From the NCBI RefSeq assembly GCF_963924675.1, contig NC_089220.1, forward strand, positions 84,509,168 to 84,573,167: a DNA stretch of 64,000 bases. The letters are read 5' to 3'. Within the stretch, counting starts at the first letter, position 1, and each line of letters opens with the position of its first letter. Origin of the DNA: Phocoena phocoena (lineage: Eukaryota; Chordata; Mammalia; Artiodactyla; Phocoenidae). This document shows positions 1-9,402 of the stretch, piece by piece. The position numbers and the translations under genes are program-made. The notes under the pieces were generated by a model that was not told where the DNA came from, did not search any database, and was given only the letters and a program-made list of their open reading frames with translations.

Positions 1-53
1 GGTGGCGCGGCCCAAGCCGTCCGAAGAACGGAGTGCGCGGAGCCTGCCCGCAG
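1..53 (+). ncRNA. OIP5-AS1: OIP5-AS1 probable exon 1 (5' end outside or at edge)
   Basis: The first 130 bases are GC- and CpG-rich, like the downstream edge of a CpG-island promoter, and CpG frequency then drops sharply. The only plausible early donor I see is CAG followed by GTGGCA at 51-59, so exon 1 may end at 53. That donor is weak and other positions are possible. An open frame of 118 codons crosses this edge but shows no recognisable protein and is probably chance. Confidence 0.4.
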
Positions 54-130
54 GTGGCACGGGCCTTAGCCAGGCGCGGGTTTCCTTGCGAGCGGCCCCC
101 GGGCGGGAGCCCGGACTTTTGGGGGTGTGT
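1..130. promoter_or_regulatory. CpG-rich edge of OIP5-AS1 promoter island
   Basis: CpG dinucleotides are dense in the first 130 bases and rare afterwards. This fits the 3' shoulder of a CpG island over a first exon. The rest of the island, if real, lies left of the window. Confidence 0.5.
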
Positions 131-1734
131 TGCACCATAACTCAGACCCGACCTGCCACTGACCTTCTCAGTGCCTTGCCTTTGGCTGCCTTTGGCTGCC
201 TTTGTGCTTTCGGCTTGTTGCCCGATGATTGCACCCACGCTTGTGCATATGTGGCATTCTCTGCGTCGGCCATCGGTTTATCTTTGAAGAATATCTTAGT
301 TTTATTGATTTATTTATGCTCCTCGCCTCACGAACTTCGTGTCCACTGTTTTGCCTGAGGCTCGGGTCTCAATCGAGGCCTGTTGCGGCTCTGAGTATTT
401 TGTGACCCTGACCCTTTGACCTTGAAATTTGGTGTAACAGGTTTCCCCCACTTACTGGGATTTAATTTGAGTCTGTGTATCGTGTACGTTCTCTTGCTTA
501 CCTTTATTATATGCATTCGTTCCCACTCCCACCTCTCTAACTTTTTGAAGATCTGCGAAAGCAGCTTTGTCCTTGTATGACCTGATAGTTGCCTAATGGC
601 GCATTAATCTCAGCTGACTCTAGGTAGAATTAACCGTAGTTTTCCAGAACTAAAGGAGTCAGTGTACAATTTTTATTTATGTATATATTTATAGAGAGAA
701 TGAGAAAGACTTTGGGGAATTATTATTATAAAGTAATTTGTGTAATGGGGTGGGGTTATAAAGTATACTACTGTCAGGCATTTGTGTTCGGTTCTTGTTT
801 AATTTCATGGGATACCTTTTTTTGTAATTTGGGTTGTTATGACTCCTCATTCGGCCTTTCAGTTAAATTGTGGGAAAGGTTTCTGAGTTGTTGAAGCCTG
901 TTTAAAACTGGCACATTAGTTAGGCCCAGTTTGAATGACATGTCCGAATACAAATGAATGTGTCTGATATGCTTTTTGCTGGCCCTGGATTTAACAGAGC
1001 TGAAAATACCAGGTAAAGAAATACTTCTAAATAAGATGTTTCTGTTGCTTTTGTCCAGAGTAGTTTTTTCATTTCATCTAGAAGAAGATACTGGGCAGAG
1101 GAAAGGAACAGAACATTCTTCCTTCCTACCTCACAAACGGGAGTGATCATTTATACTAAAGCAAAGGTCTTTTGCTGGAAAAGTGTCCATAGCATCATCA
1201 CATTCTCAAAGGGGACAGTGTTTAAAAACTCGAGAACCACTGCTCCAGGAGTTTTGACATCTTTATAAAATTAATGCCAGTGCAGGTAGAGAGTAAATTC
1301 TTTTTGATTGTTCCTTCTGAATAGTTTTTGATAGTGATGTTTTTAAGACTAGTTTGGTTCATTTGAATAATTTTGCACATAAATGCATACAGCAAAAGTG
1401 AGGGCTGTATCCTTACTGTAATGTTCTTTTTATTTTTCCTTATCACAGGAAGAACATTTTCCTTGACTTGTAGGTGCTTTTATATTCATCTCAAAAAGAA
1501 AACAAAATTCTGAACTCAGGATTTGGCAAGTGAGTAATAGTGGCTAATGCTTTCAAATACTGTTTACACAGATTGGCAGTAGCTAGATAGAAGTAGAGCA
1601 AGAGATCATTAGCTTCAACAGAGGATGAACGTCAAAAGTGACTATAAATTATTGGTATAATCTCTCCCTGAAGGCACTAGGGAAGGATTTGTTCCACGCT
1701 TTTCTTCTAGCTTTGGGTAGTTCTTCGGCTTGTG
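131..1734. other. OIP5-AS1 intron 1, first part
   Basis: Mostly AT-rich, apparently unique sequence. I recognise no gene, RNA or complete repeat here. Short open frames on both strands lack similarity to anything I know. Confidence 0.5.
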
Positions 1735-1965
1735 GCAGCATAACTCCAGTCTTCACAAGGCATCCTCCCTGTGTGTGTCTATGTCCTAAATTCTCCCTTT
1801 TATAAGGACACCAGTCAGATTAGGGGCCCACTTGGCTCCGGTATGACCTCATCTTAATTAATTACATCTGCAGTGACTCTGTTTCTAAATAAAGTCATAT
1901 TTTGAGGTATTCATATGACAACATAGGAATTTGGGCAGGACACAGTTCAAACCATAATATCTACT
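1735..1965. repeat. MaLR (MLT1-like) LTR fragment
   Basis: The run about tissue such as 'gtccta..ttctcccttttataaggacaccagtcag' through 'cacagttcaaacc' has the layout of the 3' part of an MLT1-type mammalian LTR. It is diverged and truncated. Confidence 0.6.
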
Positions 1966-2062
1966 TAGTCATATACCTTGATTGTATTATATGAAAAACA
2001 TTCAATGTTGAACTGCTTTAACGATTAAAATCTTGTATACCACTTGTATAAGGGACTTAGAG

Positions 2063-2310
2063 TAGTTAAAATCATAGAGACAGACAGTAGAATGGTGGTT
2101 GCCAGGGGCTGCAGCGAGGGGAAATGGAGATTTATTATTTAATTGGTACAGTTTCAGATTTGTAATATGAAAAGAGTTCTGGAGATGGATGGTGGTGATG
2201 GTTGCACGATAATGTGAATGTACTTCTTACCACTGAACTGAACACTTAAAAGGGGTTAAGATGATAAATTGTAAGTTGTGTGTATTTTACAATAAAAAAA
2301 ATTGAAGAAA
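2063..2310 (+). repeat. Old L1 3' end fragment
   Basis: Contains the typical L1 3' UTR order: 'agaatggtggttgccagggg', then 'gttctggagatggatggtgg', then a terminal 'ttacaataaaaaaa' tail. Plus orientation. Confidence 0.7.
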
Positions 2311-2511
2311 GATGAGTGAAAAACTCCAACTATATGTATTTCAATATTAAGAAAAGGAATAAGAAGAGGGAAAAAGGAATAAATACCCTTTAGCTGGTAG
2401 AGTCTTTATCATATACTTTTAGAGCCAAGGCTTTGTTGCTTGGATTGTAACCTTAATTAAGTCCAGGCAGACTGTTAAATAACACAAATTCAACTGGGTA
2501 AATTTATTTAT

Positions 2512-2640
2512 TTAAATTGAAGTATAGTTGATTTACAATGTTGTGTTAATTTCTGCTGTACAGTGAAGTGACTCAGTTATACATATAGCTATATTCTTTT
2601 TATATTCTTTTCCATTTTGGTTTATCCTAGGATATTGAAT
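2512..2640 (-). repeat. L1 3' end fragment
   Basis: Starts with 'gaagtatagttgatttacaa', the reverse of a ruminant/cetacean-type L1 3' end. Minus orientation, about 130 bp, truncated at its 5' side. Confidence 0.7.
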
Positions 2641-2777
2641 CCCACGACATTGTATAGTGTGCTTTCATTTATGGGGAGGAAATAAATCCACTTAAGCACA
2701 TCTATATTAGTATAGTCTAGCCCACATCTGGGGGCAGAAACTGTCCAACAAACCCAGCATTTGTTTTTCTTTTTCTT

Positions 2778-2886
2778 TTTTTGGCCGTGTGGCATGGGGG
2801 ATCTTAGTTTCCTGATCAAGGGTCGAACCCATGCCCCCTGCATTGGGAGCACAGAGTCTTAACGACTGAACTGCCAGGGAAATCCC
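2778..2886 (-). repeat. Minimal CHR SINE (about 115 bp type)
   Basis: Reads in reverse from 'ggccgtgtggcatggg' to 'ctgccagggaaatccc'. It has the tRNA-like head with its B-box-like GGTTCGA segment. The following words 'agcatttgtttg' repeat those just before it, consistent with a target duplication. Confidence 0.75.
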
Positions 2887-2920
2887 AGCATTTGTTTGTT
2901 TGTTGTTCTTGTTTTTTAAT

Positions 2921-3246
2921 AATTTTTTTAAAAATTTATTTTTTATTTTTGGCTGAGTTGGGTCTTTGTTGCTGCACGTGGGCCTTCTCTAGTTGTGGCG
3001 AGCGGGGGCTACTCTTTGTTGTGGTGCACAGGCTTCTCATTGCAGTGGTTTCTTTTGTGGAGCATGGGCTCTAGGCGCGTGGGCTTCAGTAGCTGTGGCT
3101 CACGGGCTCTAAAGTGCAGGCTCAGTAGTCATGGCACACAGGCTTAGTTGCTCCGCAGCATATGGGATCTTCCCAGACCAGGGCTCGAACCTGTGTCCCC
3201 TGCATTGGCGGGCGGATTCCCAACCACTGTGCCACCAGGGAAGCCC
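2921..3246 (-). repeat. Long CHR SINE
   Basis: Full-length long form. The AT-rich tail is at the left ('aaaatttattttttattttt') and the tRNA-like head is at the right ('ccaccagggaagccc'). Confidence 0.85.
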
Positions 3247-3865
3247 TTGAGCTATTTATTGATGTGTAACAAATTACCCAAAATGTAGTGGATTAAAACA
3301 ACAGTAAACATTTATTATCTCGCACAGTTTGTGTGGGTCAGGAGTTTAACTAGAGTTTCTGGTTTGGAGTCTCATACAGGGTTACAGTCAAGATACTAGC
3401 TGGGGTGGCAGTCATCTAATTCCATGGTGGCTCATTCACATGGCTAGCAAATTCATGCTGGTTGTGGAAAGCCTCATTCCTACCACTGTCAGCCTCTTCC
3501 AGGGCTGCTTGAGTGTCATGATACAGCAGCTGGCTTTTCCCAGAACAAGCAATTCAGGAGAGCAAGGCAGAAGCCACAATCCCATCAATGACCTTGCCTC
3601 AAAAGTCACTCACTGTCACTTCCTCCTCATTCTGTTGGTCATTGTTTAGACACCAACTAGTATACTGCAATACAATTCTGACACCATCTGGAATTAATGC
3701 AGACCCCACAAGTCAAAAGGGCATGATCCCCCAAGAAGACTGCCCTCACTTTAGATGCCAGCAGCACTTTGGAGGATCCCCAGGCCACCTGCACTTCTGA
3801 CCAACTGGCTGCAGATTCAAGGGTTCCCATGACCCTGTCAGAACCAATCTTTGGTTTCATATTTA
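3247..3865. repeat. MaLR-like LTR fragment
   Basis: Begins 'gatgtgtaacaaattaccca', then 'ttaaaacaacagtaaacatt' and 'ctcgcacagtttgtgtgggtc'. This is the standard start of an MLT1-type LTR. The remainder to about 3860 is consistent but diverged, so the right limit is approximate. Confidence 0.5.
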
Positions 3866-3867
3866 TT

Positions 3868-4150
3868 TTTTCCTTCCTTCTGGCTGCTTTGGGTTTATTT
3901 ATTCTTTTTCTAGTTCCTTAAGGTATAAAGTTAGGCTGTTGATTTGATATCCTTGTTCATTTTTAATTTAAGCATTTACAGCTGTATATTACTCTTAGCA
4001 CTGCTTTTGCTGCATCTTGTAAGTTTTGGTATGCTGTGTTTTTGTTTTCATTTGTCTCAAGATATTTTCAAATTTCCCTTGTGATTTCTTCTTTGACCCA
4101 TTGGTTGTTTAGGAGTGTGTTATTTAATTTCCACTGGTTCATTTACTGTA
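3868..4150 (-). repeat. L1 ORF2 fragment
   Basis: The reverse complement reads like the L1 reverse-transcriptase segment around 'caaccaatgggtcaaagaag'. It is short and broken, with no open frame. Confidence 0.6.
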
Positions 4151-4599
4151 AATTCCAACAATTTGTAGTCTCCCTCTAGGGACAAAGGCCAGTCAAATTT
4201 TTTATTATACAGTAGTCACATAGGTGAACCCTGGTACATTTTTAAAAGGGATTATTAAAGGGTGTGAATACCAGGAGGCAGCAGTAAGGGAGGACCATCT
4301 TAGAAGCTGACTACTACAAAGTCATTTGACTCAGATCTGGCTAGCCCAAGAGCTTCATTGAAAATTCCTATTTTCCCTTTTCATCCTCTCAAGTCAGATT
4401 TTCTAATATAAAGTTACATTTTTTGTATAATCAACAGCACTAAACAAGTGAGTTCAGAGACCCAGAAATGCGTAGTAAGGCACCAGCTTTACAGGAATGT
4501 ATTTGTAAGTTTTGTAGATCAGAGTGTATAGTTGTACTTTCTTCACCTAACTCTAGAACCTGTCTATTTAAATTTTAGCTCATGTTGGCTAAGTATATT

Positions 4600-4745
4600 T
4601 AAGAGCCCTGCTATTCAGTTGTTCAACAAATTTTTATTAAGTGCTTATTATGGGTCACATGCTATTCTAGGTGCCTGGGATTCACCAGTGAACAAAACAG
4701 GTTCCTTCCTGGTGGAGGTTACATTTTAGACAGGACACATGAGAA
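4600..4745. repeat. Ancient interspersed repeat fragment, family not resolved
   Basis: Has the wording 'caacaaatttttattaagtg' and 'gtgaacaaaacagg', widespread in mammalian genomes as a decayed repeat. A second copy with the same layout lies at about 18050-18160. Confidence 0.4.
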
Positions 4746-4812
4746 ACATAAGTATTGTACCTTACATAAGTGCCTTATATAGTGTTTCATGCATGGATTA
4801 AAAGGAAAAGTA

Positions 4813-5021
4813 GGGCTTCCCTGGTGGCGCAGTGGTTGAGAGTCCACCTGCCGATGCAGGGGACACGAGTTCGTGCCCCGGTCCGGGAAGATTCCACATG
4901 CCGCGGAAGCGGCTGGGCCCTTGAGCCATGGCCGCTGAGCCTGCGCGTCCGGAGCCTGTGCTCCGCAACGGGAGAGGCCACAACAGTGAGAGGCCCACGT
5001 ACCGCAAAAAGAAAAAGAAAA
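4813..5021 (+). repeat. Short poly-A CHR SINE with target duplication
   Basis: Begins 'gggcttccctggtggcgcag' and ends in an A-rich tail. It is flanked by the direct repeat 'aaaaggaaaagta' at 4800-4812 and 5022-5034, so this is a complete insertion. The body is close to other short-form copies in the window, suggesting a fairly young element. Confidence 0.9.
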
Positions 5022-5656
5022 AAAAGGAAAAGTAGAACAACGTAAAGGAATGGTGGGGATACATCTGTGGATAGGATGGGGGGAACAGTGTAATCTTAAA
5101 TCAGGGCTCAGAGTAGGTCTCTTTGAGAAAATGACATTTGAATAAAAACTTCAAGGTGAGGCGATTAGCTCTGTCGGTACTTGGGGAAGGAGTCTTCTCA
5201 CAAAGAGAACAGCCAGTACACAGGCTATAAGGTAGTGTGTCTGACATTCCAGGAAGAGCAAAGAGTCCAGTATGGTTGGAGCCCATGATGAAGGGGGAGA
5301 TAGAATTGGCATCAAAAGAGATACAGTGGGGATCTTATGGAGAATTTTGGGTAATGGTCAAAACTTTGGCTTCTATACTAAGGTACTATTCATTCAGTTT
5401 TCAAATGGGACCTACAGTTTGGGATTCAAACACGCAGAGTTTAGAGTTGAATAGTCATGTTTGAGATGTAAAACTGGGTATTAGGAAGAGAATATAAGCT
5501 TACGATGTTCTGTCATTATTGCCTAATATTAAGATGTAGATTTGGGGATAAGGTTTATATATGATGAATGTATGCATTTTTATTAGTTGATATTGCTAAA
5601 GGAATTTGTCTTTAAAAGAGTCTAGACATTTTCCTTATTAAGAAAATGTGCGTTTT

Positions 5657-5983
5657 GGGGACTTCCCTGGTGGCGTAGTGGTTGAGAATCCGCCTGCCAA
5701 TGCAGGAGACATGGTCGAGCCCTGGTTCGGGAAGATCCCACATGCCGCGAAGCAGCTAAGCCTGTGCACCACAACTACTGAGCCTGCGCTCTAGAGCCCG
5801 CGAGCCACAACTACTGAAACCCACGCGCCTAGAGGCAGTGCTCCACAACAAGAGAGGCCACTGCAATGAGAAGCCTGCGCACCACAACGAAGAGTAGCCC
5901 CCGCTCGCTGCAACTAGAGAAAGCCTGTGCACAGCAATGAATACCCAACGCAGCCGTAAATGAATGAATAAATGAATAAATTT
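5657..5983 (+). repeat. Long CHR SINE joined to a U6 pseudogene
   Basis: Full-length long form with a tail of 'aatgaataaatgaataaa'. It is followed at once by a reversed U6 copy at 5984-6090. The near-repeat 'aagaaaatgtgcgtttt' (5640-5656) and 'aagaaaaggtgcatttt' (6091-6107) brackets both elements together. Confidence 0.85.
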
Positions 5984-6090
5984 AAAATATTGAACGCTTC
6001 ACGAATTTGTGTGTCATCCTTGTACAGGAACCATGCAAATCTTCTCTGTATCATTCCCAGTTTTAGCATATGTGCTGCTGAAGCAAGCAC
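5984..6090 (-). pseudogene. U6 snRNA pseudogene, full length
   Basis: The reverse complement begins 'gtgcttgcttcagcagcaca' and runs through 'gatacagagaagatt' and 'aaggatgacac' to 'cgtgaagcgttc'. This is the whole U6 spliceosomal RNA in order, about 107 nt, with roughly ten or more substitutions including the 5' stem and the region near the catalytic ACAGAGA box. It has no visible U6 promoter elements upstream on its own strand, and lies between a SINE and a target duplication, so it is a retroposed copy inside OIP5-AS1 intron 1 rather than a working gene. Confidence 0.88.
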
Positions 6091-6107
6091 AAGAAAAGGT
6101 GCATTTT

Positions 6108-6548
6108 AAAAATTGAAGTATAGTTAATTTACAATGTTGTGTTTCAAGTGTACAGCAGTGATTCCGTTTTTTACATATATGTGTGTATATATATACATAC
6201 ACACATACATATGTGTTCTTTTTCAGATTCTTTTCCATTATAGGTTATTCCAGGGTATTGAGTATAGTTCCCTGTGCTATATGGTAGGTCCTTGTTTGCC
6301 TGTTTTATACATAGTAGTGTGTATATGTTAATCCCAGACTCCTGATTTAGCTGCCATCCCCTTTGGTAACCATAAGTTTGTTTTTTATGTCTGTGAGTCT
6401 GTTTCTGTTTTGTAAATAAGTTCATTTGTATCATTTTTTTTTTACGTTTCACATATAAATGATATGGTATTTGTCTTTCTGTCTCTGGCTTACTTCACTT
6501 AATATGAGAATTTCTACATCCATCCATGTTGCAGCAAATGACATTAAG
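6108..6548 (-). repeat. L1 3' UTR fragment
   Basis: Opens with 'attgaagtatagttaattta' and continues through 'gagtatagttccctgtgcta' and 'tctacatccatccatgttgc'. This is a 5'-truncated L1 in minus orientation. It is bracketed by copies of the sequence GAAAAGGTGC. Confidence 0.8.
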
Positions 6549-6569
6549 GAAAAGGTGCTTTTTATCTTT

Positions 6570-6693
6570 CTCTTTCTTTTTTTGGGCCAAGCCGCATGGC
6601 ATGCGGGATCTTAGCTCCCTGTTCAGGGATCGAACCCGTGCCTCCTGCACTGGAAGCATGGAGTCTTAACCACTGGACCTCCAGGGAAGTCCC
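6570..6693 (-). repeat. Minimal CHR SINE
   Basis: Reverse of the 115-bp form, with its T-run tail at the left and 'ccagggaagtccc' at the right. It is bracketed by 'aaaaggtgctttt' and 'aaaaaggtgtttt'. Confidence 0.85.
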
Positions 6694-6702
6694 AAAAAGG
6701 TG

Positions 6703-6908
6703 TTTTTTTTTTTTTTCCGGTATGTGGGCCTCTCACCGTTGTGGCCTCTTCCGTTGCAGAGCACAGGCTCCGGATGCGCAGGCTCAGTGGCCATGGCTCA
6801 TGGGCCTAGCCGCTCCGCGGCATGTGGGATCTTCCCGGATCAGGGCACGAACCCATGTTCCCTGCATCGGCATGCGGACTCTCAACCTCTGGGCCACCAG
6901 GGAAGCCC
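6703..6908 (-). repeat. Short poly-A CHR SINE
   Basis: Reverse copy of the short form, with a T-run at the left and 'ccaccagggaagccc' at the right. It is bracketed by 'aaaaaggtgtttt' and 'aaaaggtgcattttt'. Confidence 0.88.
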
Positions 6909-7256
6909 AAAAGGTGCATTTTTAAAAGACTTCTTTGGTACTTATTTGGTTTATATAGAATTCTTTCAGCATATTTACTTGTGGAAAGAACTAGCTTGTA
7001 TCTTCTTTCCCCCTCAACATTACTGCCAATTATCTGGCCATTAGAATTGAGCTACAGAACAGTCTAGTGGCTGGTGCAAGCTTTGAACTAGCCTGAGTAA
7101 GCTTATATAATGAAACAGCTCTGTTCTCCGTAGGGTTCTAAAGGCCTGTATGTGGATATTCTCAGTTTTTTCTCTCACTTCCTCTGCTGCTTTTATAACA
7201 AATGCAAATTCTGTAGTTCTTTACCTTCTGAATTAATTTACATTTTCCTTTTGTAG

Positions 7257-7304
7257 GTTTTGAATCAGAACTGTCTCGTCTTCAACCAGAAGAGGTTATT
7301 CAAG
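7257..7304 (+). ncRNA. OIP5-AS1: OIP5-AS1 exon 2
   Basis: A 48-nt exon between a pyrimidine-rich acceptor ending TTTTGTAG (to 7256) and a donor GTCAGT (from 7305). Its sequence matches my recollection of the short internal exon of human OIP5-AS1. The flanking intron is repeat-rich, whereas this stretch is clean. Confidence 0.7.
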
Positions 7305-7439
7305 GTCAGTTTGGAGTTGAGAGGTATTTTTGAATCTCTGTGACATACTAAAAATGGAGGGCTAGGAAGACTAGCCAGTCACCATTGGCCATTTTTGTAA
7401 GCTTAAGTAATTCATTTAAGCTTTTGATATGCACCTGTG

Positions 7440-7720
7440 ATTTATTTCTTTATTATCATACATACATAAAATTTATCATTTTAACTATATTTAAATGTAT
7501 AATTCAGTGGCATTAAGTATATTCACATAGTTCTGTAACCATTACCACTGTCTATTTCCAGAACTTATTCATCATCCCAAACAAACTCGATACCCATTAA
7601 GCAGTAACTCTCCACTTCCCTGCCACCAGCCCCCCACCCCCCCTGTTCCTAGTTACCTGTATTCCACTTTCTTTCTCTGTGAATTTGCCTAGTCTAGTTA
7701 GCTCATGTAAGAGGACTTAG
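7440..7720 (-). repeat. Old L1 3' UTR fragment
   Basis: Contains 'attcagtggcattaagtata', 'ctgtaaccattaccactgtc' and 'actctccacttccctgccac', the order found in reversed L1M-type 3' UTRs. It starts about 136 bp after OIP5-AS1 exon 2. Confidence 0.65.
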
Positions 7721-8018
7721 ACAATATTTGTCCTTTTTTTGTCTGATTTACTTTTGCAGATATTTGCAGTTTAACAAGTGTGATGTTTAACAGCAGTGAA
7801 CTGCTAATGTTTTTACATGCTTGCATTTGGCGATCATGCTACAGTACGTATTGTTTTACCTGTGTTTATAGTTTACAAAATTTTTTTTTTTTTTTTTCAA
7901 AATTTTTATTGTTCACTCTTGGTCTTAGGTAGTTGAAGATAATTCCGAGTAAGATGACACATATGGTTTTGAGTATTAAGTATTTAAGCATCAACTTTGG
8001 AGTACAATACTGGTTTTA

Positions 8019-8363
8019 TTTATTTATTTTATAAAATTATTTATTTATTTGTTTATTTATTTATGGCTGTGTTGGGTCTTTGTTGCTGCACACTGGCTTT
8101 CTCTAGCTGTGGCGAGCAGGGACTACTCTTTGTTGTGGTGCACGGGCTTCTCACTGCAGTGGCTTCTCTTGTTGTGGAGCATGGGCTCTAAGCATGCGGG
8201 CTTCAGTAGCTGTGGCACATGGGCTCTAGAGCACAGGCTCAGTAGTTGTGGTGCACGGGCTTAGTTGCTCTGCAGCACATGGGATCTTCCCGGACGAGGG
8301 CTCGAACCTGTGTCCCCTGTTTTGGCAGGTGGATTCTTAACCACTGCACCACCAGGGAAGTCC
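8019..8363 (-). repeat. Long CHR SINE with target duplication
   Basis: Complete reverse copy. It is flanked by 'tacaatactggtttta' (8003-8018) and 'tacaatactgctttta' (8364-8379), a 16-bp target duplication with one mismatch. Confidence 0.9.
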
Positions 8364-8390
8364 TACAATACTGCTTTTAAGCACAGATTT

Positions 8391-8708
8391 TTTTTTTTAA
8401 TTTTTAAATATTTATTTATTTTTGACTGTGTTGGGTCTTTGTTGCTGCATGTGGGCTTTCTCTAGTTGTGGTGAGCAGGGGCTGCTCTTTGTTGCAGTGC
8501 GTGGGCTTCTCATTGTGGTGGCTTCTTTTGTTGTGGAGCACAGGCTCTAGGGGCATGGGCTTCAGTAGTTATGGCATGTAGGCTCAGTAGTTGTGGCTCG
8601 CGGGCTTAGTTGCCCCACGCCATGTGGGATCTTCCTGGACCAGGGCTTCAACCCATATCCTCTGCATTGGCAGGCAGATTCTTAACCACTGTGCCACCAG
8701 GGAAGTCC
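8391..8708 (-). repeat. Long CHR SINE
   Basis: Complete reverse copy from the AT-rich tail to 'ccaccagggaagtccc'. It lies 27 bp from the previous SINE. Confidence 0.87.
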
Positions 8709-8899
8709 CAACACAAATGTTTTATATAGAATCATTTCATGGACTATATTATTCCATTTGCATAAGAGGAAATTAACGTGTGTGTCTCATTTTATATAAT
8801 GCAAGTTTTTATATAATTCTAGCTTTTTGTATCATACTTACATAAGTTTCTTGGCTACTGCTTCTGCTTTTCTTTCTTTCTTTTTATTTGTTAGTTCTT

Positions 8900-9029
8900 A
8901 TTTTTTATATATTTATTTTTTTGGCCGCACCCTTACGCATGTGGGATCTTAGTTCCCCGACCAGGGATTGAACCCTTGTCCCCTGCATTGAAAGGTGGAG
9001 TCTTAACCACAGGACCGCTGGGGAAGTCC
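8900..9029 (-). repeat. Minimal CHR SINE in a reused target
   Basis: Reverse copy of the 115-bp form. It is bracketed by a 23-bp exact duplication beginning 'ctgcttctgcttttctttct' at 8858-8880 and 9030-9052. Confidence 0.87.
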
Positions 9030-9067
9030 CTGCTTCTGCTTTTCTTTCTTTCTTTTCTTTCCTTTTT

Positions 9068-9402
9068 CTTTTTTTTTTTTTTTTAATTTTATTTTTTATG
9101 TTTGGCTGTGTTGGGTCTTCGTTGCTGCGCACGGGCTTTCTGTAGTTGTAGTGAGTGGGGGCTACTCTTCTTTGCAGTGCATGGGCTTCTCATTGTGGTG
9201 GCTTCTCTTGTTGTGGAGCACGGGCTCTAGGTGCACAGGTTTAGTAGTTGTGGCTTGTGGGCGCTAGAGCTCAGGCTCAGTAGTTGTGGCGCACGGGCTT
9301 AGTTGCTCTGCGGCATGTCGGGTCTTCCCGGACCAGGGCTTGAACCCATGGCCCTTGCATTGGCAGGTAGATTCTTAACCACTGCGCGACCAGGGAAGCT
9401 CC
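9068..9402 (-). repeat. Long CHR SINE in the same reused target
   Basis: Reverse long form. On its right side the words 'ctgcttctccttttcc' resemble the duplication that brackets the minimal SINE just to the left, so the target was hit twice. Confidence 0.83.

Noticed and set aside
2..358. 118-codon open frame at the left edge
   Set aside because: It lies over the CpG-rich first exon and intron of a noncoding RNA, runs off the window, and the peptide is low in recognisable motifs.
5984..6090. Functional U6 snRNA gene
   Set aside because: Many substitutions, retroposition hallmarks and no visible pol III promoter elements point to a pseudogene.
6171..6215. TA/CA-rich tract as a microsatellite of note
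   Set aside because: It is the usual AT-rich part of a reversed L1 3' UTR and recurs in the other L1 copies.
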